8,575 nt of DNA from assembly GCA_031255055.1 (NCBI GenBank), contig JAIRTG010000128.1:1-8575 (forward strand). Reading direction: 5' to 3'. Positions within the stretch are counted from its first letter, which is position 1; every line of letters begins with the position of its first letter. The translations under genes and the position numbers were made by a program. The notes beneath the pieces are model-generated. The model worked only from the letters and a program-made list of their open reading frames with translations. It was not told the origin of the DNA and made no database searches. The DNA comes from Prevotellaceae bacterium. Lineage in GTDB: Bacteria; Bacteroidota; Bacteroidia; Bacteroidales; Paludibacteraceae. Shown one piece after another: positions 5,635 to 8,575 of this stretch.

Positions 5635-7689
5635 CTATAGCATGTCGACGCTCCGTTTCACAAATTTGGCCAACGCTTCGCCTTTCAGCAGGTTATTAGC
5701 CAGCAGCGCCAGGTCGATCAGTTGGCCGACTTGTTGGTTTTCGGAGGCGTAGCGCCGATACAATTCCTTTTTTTCGTTTGTCAGCGCATCGATTTTCTTT
5801 TGCAGTTCTTCTGCTTCCGATTTATCGGCAGTCGGAATTTCTTCGTCTTTCTTTCCCTTATTTTTACCGTTCAGCTCGGCGCGTTTCGACTCGATGCTTT
5901 TGATTTCCGCCGCAATCGGCGTTATTTTTTCATCCAGTTTACTTTCTTCATCTTTCAGCAGTTTTTCGATCAGCGGATGCGCCGTATTCAACACCAGGTT
6001 ATAGCTATCGGGCATTTCGCCGTAGAAACTCATCATTCCTCCCTGCATGGTCGACATGTCTTTCATCCGGCGCATAAACTCATTTTGCGTAATCAGCACC
6101 GGGTTCGAAGTCGGCGAAAGCTGTTCGAGTGTCACGATAAAATTTATTTTATCCATCGTCGGCAGTTGCGATTCAAAAACAGTCGATAGCGCCGTTCGCT
6201 GTTCATCGTTCAGGGCGACGGTCGGGGCATCGTCTTTTCGGATCAGCTTGTCGACCGTATCGCTGTCGACGCGCACGAACTGTATTTTATCCGCTTTCTG
6301 TTCCTGTTGGCCGATAAAGTGAACGTCTAACTGTCCGTCCATCACCAGCACATCGTAGCCTTTATTTTTGGCCTGTTCGATATAGCCGTACTGTTCTTCT
6401 TTATTACTTGTATAGAGATAGATCAACCGATTCTCTTTATCTTTTTGATTTTCCTTCACCAGTGTTTTATATTCGTCTAAGGTGAAGTATTTTCCGTCGA
6501 CGTTTTTCAGCAGGGCGAACTTCAGGGCGCGTTCATAGAACTTTTCGTCGCTCAACATGCCGTACTGTATAAAGATTTTCAAATCATCCCATTTTTCTTC
6601 AAACTGTGCGCGGTCTTTTTTAAAGATATCGCTCAATTGGTCGGCGACTTTTTTGGTGATATAATTAGCGATTTTCTTCACACTGCTATCGCTTTGGAGG
6701 TAGCTGCGCGAGACGTTCAGCGGAATATCGGGCGAATCGATCACGCCGTGCAACAGTGTCAGGTATTCCGGGACGACGCCTTCGACCGAATCGGTCACAA
6801 ACACCTGATTGCTGTAGAGCTGTATTCGATTGCGATGGAGGTCGATATTACTTTTGATTTTCGGGAAATACAGCACTCCGGTCAGGTGGAACGGATAGTC
6901 CACATTCAGATGGATATGGAACAACGGGTCGTCGCTCATCGGATAGAGTTCGCGGTAGAATTGTTGATAATCCTCCTCCTTCAGTTCGGCCGGTTTATGC
7001 GTCCACAGCGGATGGGTATTATTCATGATCCGATCCTTTTCGGTTTCGGTTTCCTTACCGTCTTTCCATTCTTTTTGTTTTCCGAAAGCGATTTCGATCG
7101 GCAGGAATCGGCAGTATTTTTTCAGCAGGTTTTCGATCCGGGTTTCGTCCAGAAACTCCTCATTTTCCTTATCGATATGCAACACGATATCCGTACCCCG
7201 TCCGTCTTTTTGCGTTTCCTCCATTGCGTATACCGGGTCGCCCTTACAGGTCCAGACCGTAGCCGGCGCGTCCTCTTTATACGATTTGGTACGGATTTCC
7301 ACCTTTTCCGCCACCATAAACGACGAATAGAAACCCAGTCCGAAATGTCCGATAATCGCTTGCGTATCGTTTTTATATTTTTCGAGAAACTCTTCCGCGC
7401 CCGAGAAGGCGATTTGATTGATATACCGGTCGATTTCATCGGCCGTCATTCCGACGCCCCTATCGGCGATTGTCACTGTTTTTTTCTTTTTATTCAGGTC
7501 GATCCGGACGGTCAGGTCACCCAGTTCGCCCTTAAATTCGCCGACGGCAGCCAATGTTTTCAATTTTTGCGTTGCGTCGATTGCATTCGACACCAGTTCA
7601 CGTAAGAAGATTTCGTGATCGCTATACAAGAATTTTTTTATCACGGGGAATATATTATCGCTTGTAACCCCGATAGTTCCTTTTGCCAT
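5635..7689 (-). CDS. htpG: Molecular chaperone HtpG (bacterial Hsp90)
   Basis: The 684-residue protein is an ATP-driven cytosolic Hsp90 dimer that helps fold and protect client proteins under stress. The N-terminal ATPase domain shows FLRELVSNAIDA (28-39, with E31 and N35), DRGVGM (76-81), GHFGLGFYSSF (114-124) and GRGTDIVLHI (163-172). The middle domain contains RIQLYSNQVFVTD (288-300) and IPLNVSRSYLQSD (322-334), with R328 the ATP-contacting arginine. The C-terminal dimerisation domain ends ALLANNLLKGEALAKFVKRS followed by VDML. Between HPLIEKLL and QLIDLALLANN there is a charged, coiled-coil-like insert (about 578-650) absent from the roughly 624-residue E. coli protein; such longer forms are usual in Bacteroidetes as far as I know. 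The start MAKGTIGV fits the family. A sigma-54-like site lies upstream and a strong terminator downstream, so it appears monocistronic. Confidence 0.97.
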   Translation of the reverse strand: MAKGTIGVTSDNIFPVIKKFLYSDHEIFLRELVSNAIDATQKLKTLAAVGEFKGELGDLTVRIDLNKKKKTVTIADRGVGMTADEIDRYINQIAFSGAEEFLEKYKNDTQAIIGHFGLGFYSSFMVAEKVEIRTKSYKEDAPATVWTCKGDPVYAMEETQKDGRGTDIVLHIDKENEEFLDETRIENLLKKYCRFLPIEIAFGKQKEWKDGKETETEKDRIMNNTHPLWTHKPAELKEEDYQQFYRELYPMSDDPLFHIHLNVDYPFHLTGVLYFPKIKSNIDLHRNRIQLYSNQVFVTDSVEGVVPEYLTLLHGVIDSPDIPLNVSRSYLQSDSSVKKIANYITKKVADQLSDIFKKDRAQFEEKWDDLKIFIQYGMLSDEKFYERALKFALLKNVDGKYFTLDEYKTLVKENQKDKENRLIYLYTSNKEEQYGYIEQAKNKGYDVLVMDGQLDVHFIGQQEQKADKIQFVRVDSDTVDKLIRKDDAPTVALNDEQRTALSTVFESQLPTMDKINFIVTLEQLSPTSNPVLITQNEFMRRMKDMSTMQGGMMSFYGEMPDSYNLVLNTAHPLIEKLLKDEESKLDEKITPIAAEIKSIESKRAELNGKNKGKKDEEIPTADKSEAEELQKKIDALTNEKKELYRRYASENQQVGQLIDLALLANNLLKGEALAKFVKRSVDML

Positions 7690-7748
7690 ATTTGTAAGAT
7701 TTTTATTGTGATAGGAATGATTAATTAATTAAATTCGGCGCAGGCGGC

Positions 7749-7765
7749 TTCCAAAAAAAGTGCCA
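7749..7765 (-). promoter_or_regulatory. Sigma-54-like -24/-12 promoter of htpG
   Basis: On the minus strand TGGCAC (7765-7760) is followed after five T by TTGGAA (7754-7749). The sigma-54 consensus is TGGCAC-N5-TTGCW, so only the C of the -12 GC is changed. Position fits: transcription would start about 45-50 nt before the htpG ATG. No TTTG / TAnnTTTG promoter with correct spacing is visible in the same region. Motif match only. Confidence 0.42.
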
Positions 7766-7778
7766 TCCGTCCTCAAAA

Positions 7779-7791
7779 TGACAGAATGTCA
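7779..7791. promoter_or_regulatory. TGACA-N3-TGTCA inverted repeat upstream of htpG
   Basis: TGACAGAATGTCA is a perfect 5-bp inverted repeat with a 3-bp spacer, ending 13 bp upstream of the -24-like element of htpG. It could be an operator or activator site for stress control of htpG. The binding protein is unknown. Confidence 0.4.
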
Positions 7792-7826
7792 GCATACGGC
7801 TTCCCGACATTGAAGAAAGAGAGAGA

Positions 7827-7928
7827 GAAAGAGAAAGAAAATTAGGGGGGGGAAGTCTCCCCCTCGCTTCAGCCCGCTGCGCGGTCTTCCGCTACCCCCT
7901 CGGCGGGGCGCTGCCCCGCAACGCCCCG
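7827..7928 (+). repeat. 102-bp GC-rich structured repeat, copy 2
   Basis: This is the plus-strand partner of 271-372. It starts in a GA-rich tract and has eight G, AAGTCT and five C at 7845-7863. The middle hairpin is CCGC-TGC-GCGG (7874-7884) and the third is GCGGGGC-GCT-GCCCCGC (7903-7919), and the unit ends CAACGCCCCG. Relative to copy 1 the middle stem has two swapped base pairs that still pair. The GA tract extends left to about 7813. The heptamer array begins 6 bp to the right. Confidence 0.88.
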
Positions 7929-7933
7929 AAGAT

Positions 7934-8150
7934 AGTGATGAGTGATGAGTGATTAGTGATGAGTGATTAGTGATTAGTGATTAGTGATGAGTGATTAGTG
8001 ATTAGTGATGAGTGATTAGTGATTAGTGATTAGTGATTAGTGATTAGTGATTAGTGATGAGTGATGAGTGATGAGTGATTAGTGATGAGTGATTAGTGAT
8101 TAGTGATTAGTGATTAGTGATTAGTGATTAGTGATTAGTGATTAGTGATT
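7934..8150 (+). repeat. Heptamer tandem array, 31 exact-length AGTGATK units
   Basis: Exactly 31 consecutive 7-bp units cover 217 bp with no indels. Only the last base varies: G in units 1, 2, 4, 8, 11, 18, 19, 20 and 22, and T in the other 22. TAG on the plus strand and TAA on the minus strand recur in every frame, so it is not coding. There are no spacers, so it is not CRISPR. It lies between the 102-bp repeat and the 31-bp trailer. Confidence 0.95.
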
Positions 8151-8181
8151 AGCAAGTTCGCCATGTTTAACAATTAACAAT
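8151..8181 (+). repeat. 31-bp trailer of the heptamer array
   Basis: AGCAAGTTCGCCATGTTTAA, followed by CAATTAACAAT, matches 3941-3971 at 30 of 31 positions. In both places it directly follows heptamers. It seems to be the fixed end of the repeat module. Confidence 0.85.
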
Positions 8182-8191
8182 ATTGTTTGGC

Positions 8192-8233
8192 GGATAACAC
8201 CGTACAAGGCGTAGCCGCAGCTCGGGGTTATCC
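8192..8233. other. Imperfect hairpin GGATAACACCG ... CGGGGTTATCC
   Basis: The 11-base arms at 8192-8202 and 8223-8233 pair with one mismatch. Inside lies a smaller stem GGC-GTA-GCC (8208-8216). There is no T-run after it, so it is not an obvious terminator. It resembles intergenic hairpin repeats, but only one copy is in the window. Confidence 0.5.
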
Positions 8234-8244
8234 ATTGTCCGAAC

Positions 8245-8280
8245 CTTGATTTTCCGGATTACAGGATTACTCTGATTTTG
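8245..8280 (+). repeat. GATTACAGGATTA-type dispersed repeat
   Basis: The stretch CTTGATTTTCCGGATTACAG, continuing GATTACTCTGATTTTG, is internally repetitive in GATT words. From general familiarity, similar sequences recur between genes in Bacteroidetes and some other phyla. Only one copy is here, so the repeat status rests on that recollection. It has no coding content. Confidence 0.35.
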
Positions 8281-8306
8281 TTGTGTTTTCCGTCTCTCAC
8301 CTTATC

Positions 8307-8432
8307 GTAAACATGAGCGTCGATTGGCTAAACATGAGCGTCGGTTACGTAAACATGAGCGTCGGTTACGTAAACATGGGCGTCAGTTACGTAAACATAA
8401 GCGTCGGTTACGTAAACATGAGCGTCGGTTAC
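8307..8432 (+). repeat. 21-bp tandem array, six units
   Basis: Six 21-bp units with consensus GTAAACATGAGCGTCGGTTA plus a final C fill 8307-8432. Units 3 and 6 are identical to the consensus; unit 1 has a divergent end (CGATTGG). Units 2, 4 and 5 carry one to two changes. Being a multiple of three, the array keeps a frame open (heptapeptide NMSVGYV), but there is no gene context and the frame is lost in the next array. Confidence 0.93.
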
Positions 8433-8575
8433 GTAAACATGAGGGCATGTTATTATAAACATGAGGGCATGTTATCATAAACATGAGGGCATGTTATTAT
8501 AAACATGAGGGCATGTTATCATAAACATGAGGGCATGTTATTATAAACATGAGGGCATGTTATTATAAACATGAG
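8433..8575 (+). repeat. 22-bp tandem array, six units plus part of a seventh (runs off right edge)
   Basis: Units of ATAAACATGAGGGCATGTTA plus TT or TC start at 8433, 8455, 8477, 8499, 8521 and 8543. A partial unit at 8565-8575 is cut by the window end. The first unit begins with G, as in the 21-bp array. Each unit contains AACATG-AGGG-CATGTT, a 6-bp inverted repeat, and neighbouring units also pair through CATGTT-ATTATA-AACATG. The core TAAACATGAG is shared with the preceding 21-bp units. Confidence 0.93.

Noticed and set aside
6637..7605. 322-residue open frame on the plus strand opposite htpG
   Set aside because: It lies wholly antisense to a certain gene, shows no family motif and is an effect of codon bias in htpG.
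8283..8480. 65-residue open frame with NMSVGYV heptapeptide repeats
   Set aside because: It exists only because the array unit is 21 bp; the frame is lost when the unit becomes 22 bp, and no signal, start context or conserved domain supports it.
7934..8575. Arrays considered as CRISPR
   Set aside because: The units are directly adjacent with no unique spacers, and no cas gene is present.

Overview
The window most likely comes from a chromosome of the order Bacteroidales (Bacteroidetes). The reasons are: promoters resembling the Bacteroidetes TTTG / TAnnTTTG type in front of several genes; A-rich leaders without clear Shine-Dalgarno sequences; an HtpG with a long charged insert near its C-terminus; and a secreted DUF187/GHL10 glycosidase beside a secreted GH3 enzyme. 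I cannot fix the genus; a Tannerellaceae- or Porphyromonadaceae-like organism is only a guess.

Layout. A SAM-dependent methyltransferase gene runs off the left edge on the minus strand (1-170). A 330-bp gap (171-499) follows, filled by a GC-rich 102-bp repeat, degenerate heptamers and a 27-bp inverted repeat. Then come prs (PRPP synthetase, minus, 500-1450), a divergent regulatory gap, a secreted GH3 glycosidase (plus, 1699-3903), a short convergent gap built of inverted heptamer repeats, a secreted GHL10/DUF187 glycan hydrolase (minus, 4017-5537), an intrinsic terminator and htpG (minus, 5635-7689). From 7690 to the right edge I see no gene. That 886-bp stretch holds the htpG control region, the second copy of the 102-bp repeat, a 31-copy heptamer array, an imperfect hairpin, a GATTACAGGATTA-type repeat and a 21-bp tandem array that switches to 22 bp and runs off the edge.

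How the parts relate. prs (nucleotide precursor supply) and htpG (Hsp90 chaperone) are housekeeping genes. The two exported glycosidases converge on each other and share an 11-bp identical promoter core, so they may be co-expressed; whether they act on peptidoglycan or on dietary/host glycans cannot be told from here. No operon is certain: htpG has its own terminator and the GHL10 gene its own candidate promoter.

The most unusual content is the intergenic repeat system. The two 102-bp copies align without gaps at 92/102 identity, and the differences inside one hairpin are compensatory, so a folded form appears to be conserved. Both copies lead directly into AGTGATK heptamer arrays. A 31-bp trailer that ends the big array recurs behind the small array after the GH3 gene. 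This looks like a modular, mobile or structured repeat family that I cannot match to a named element.
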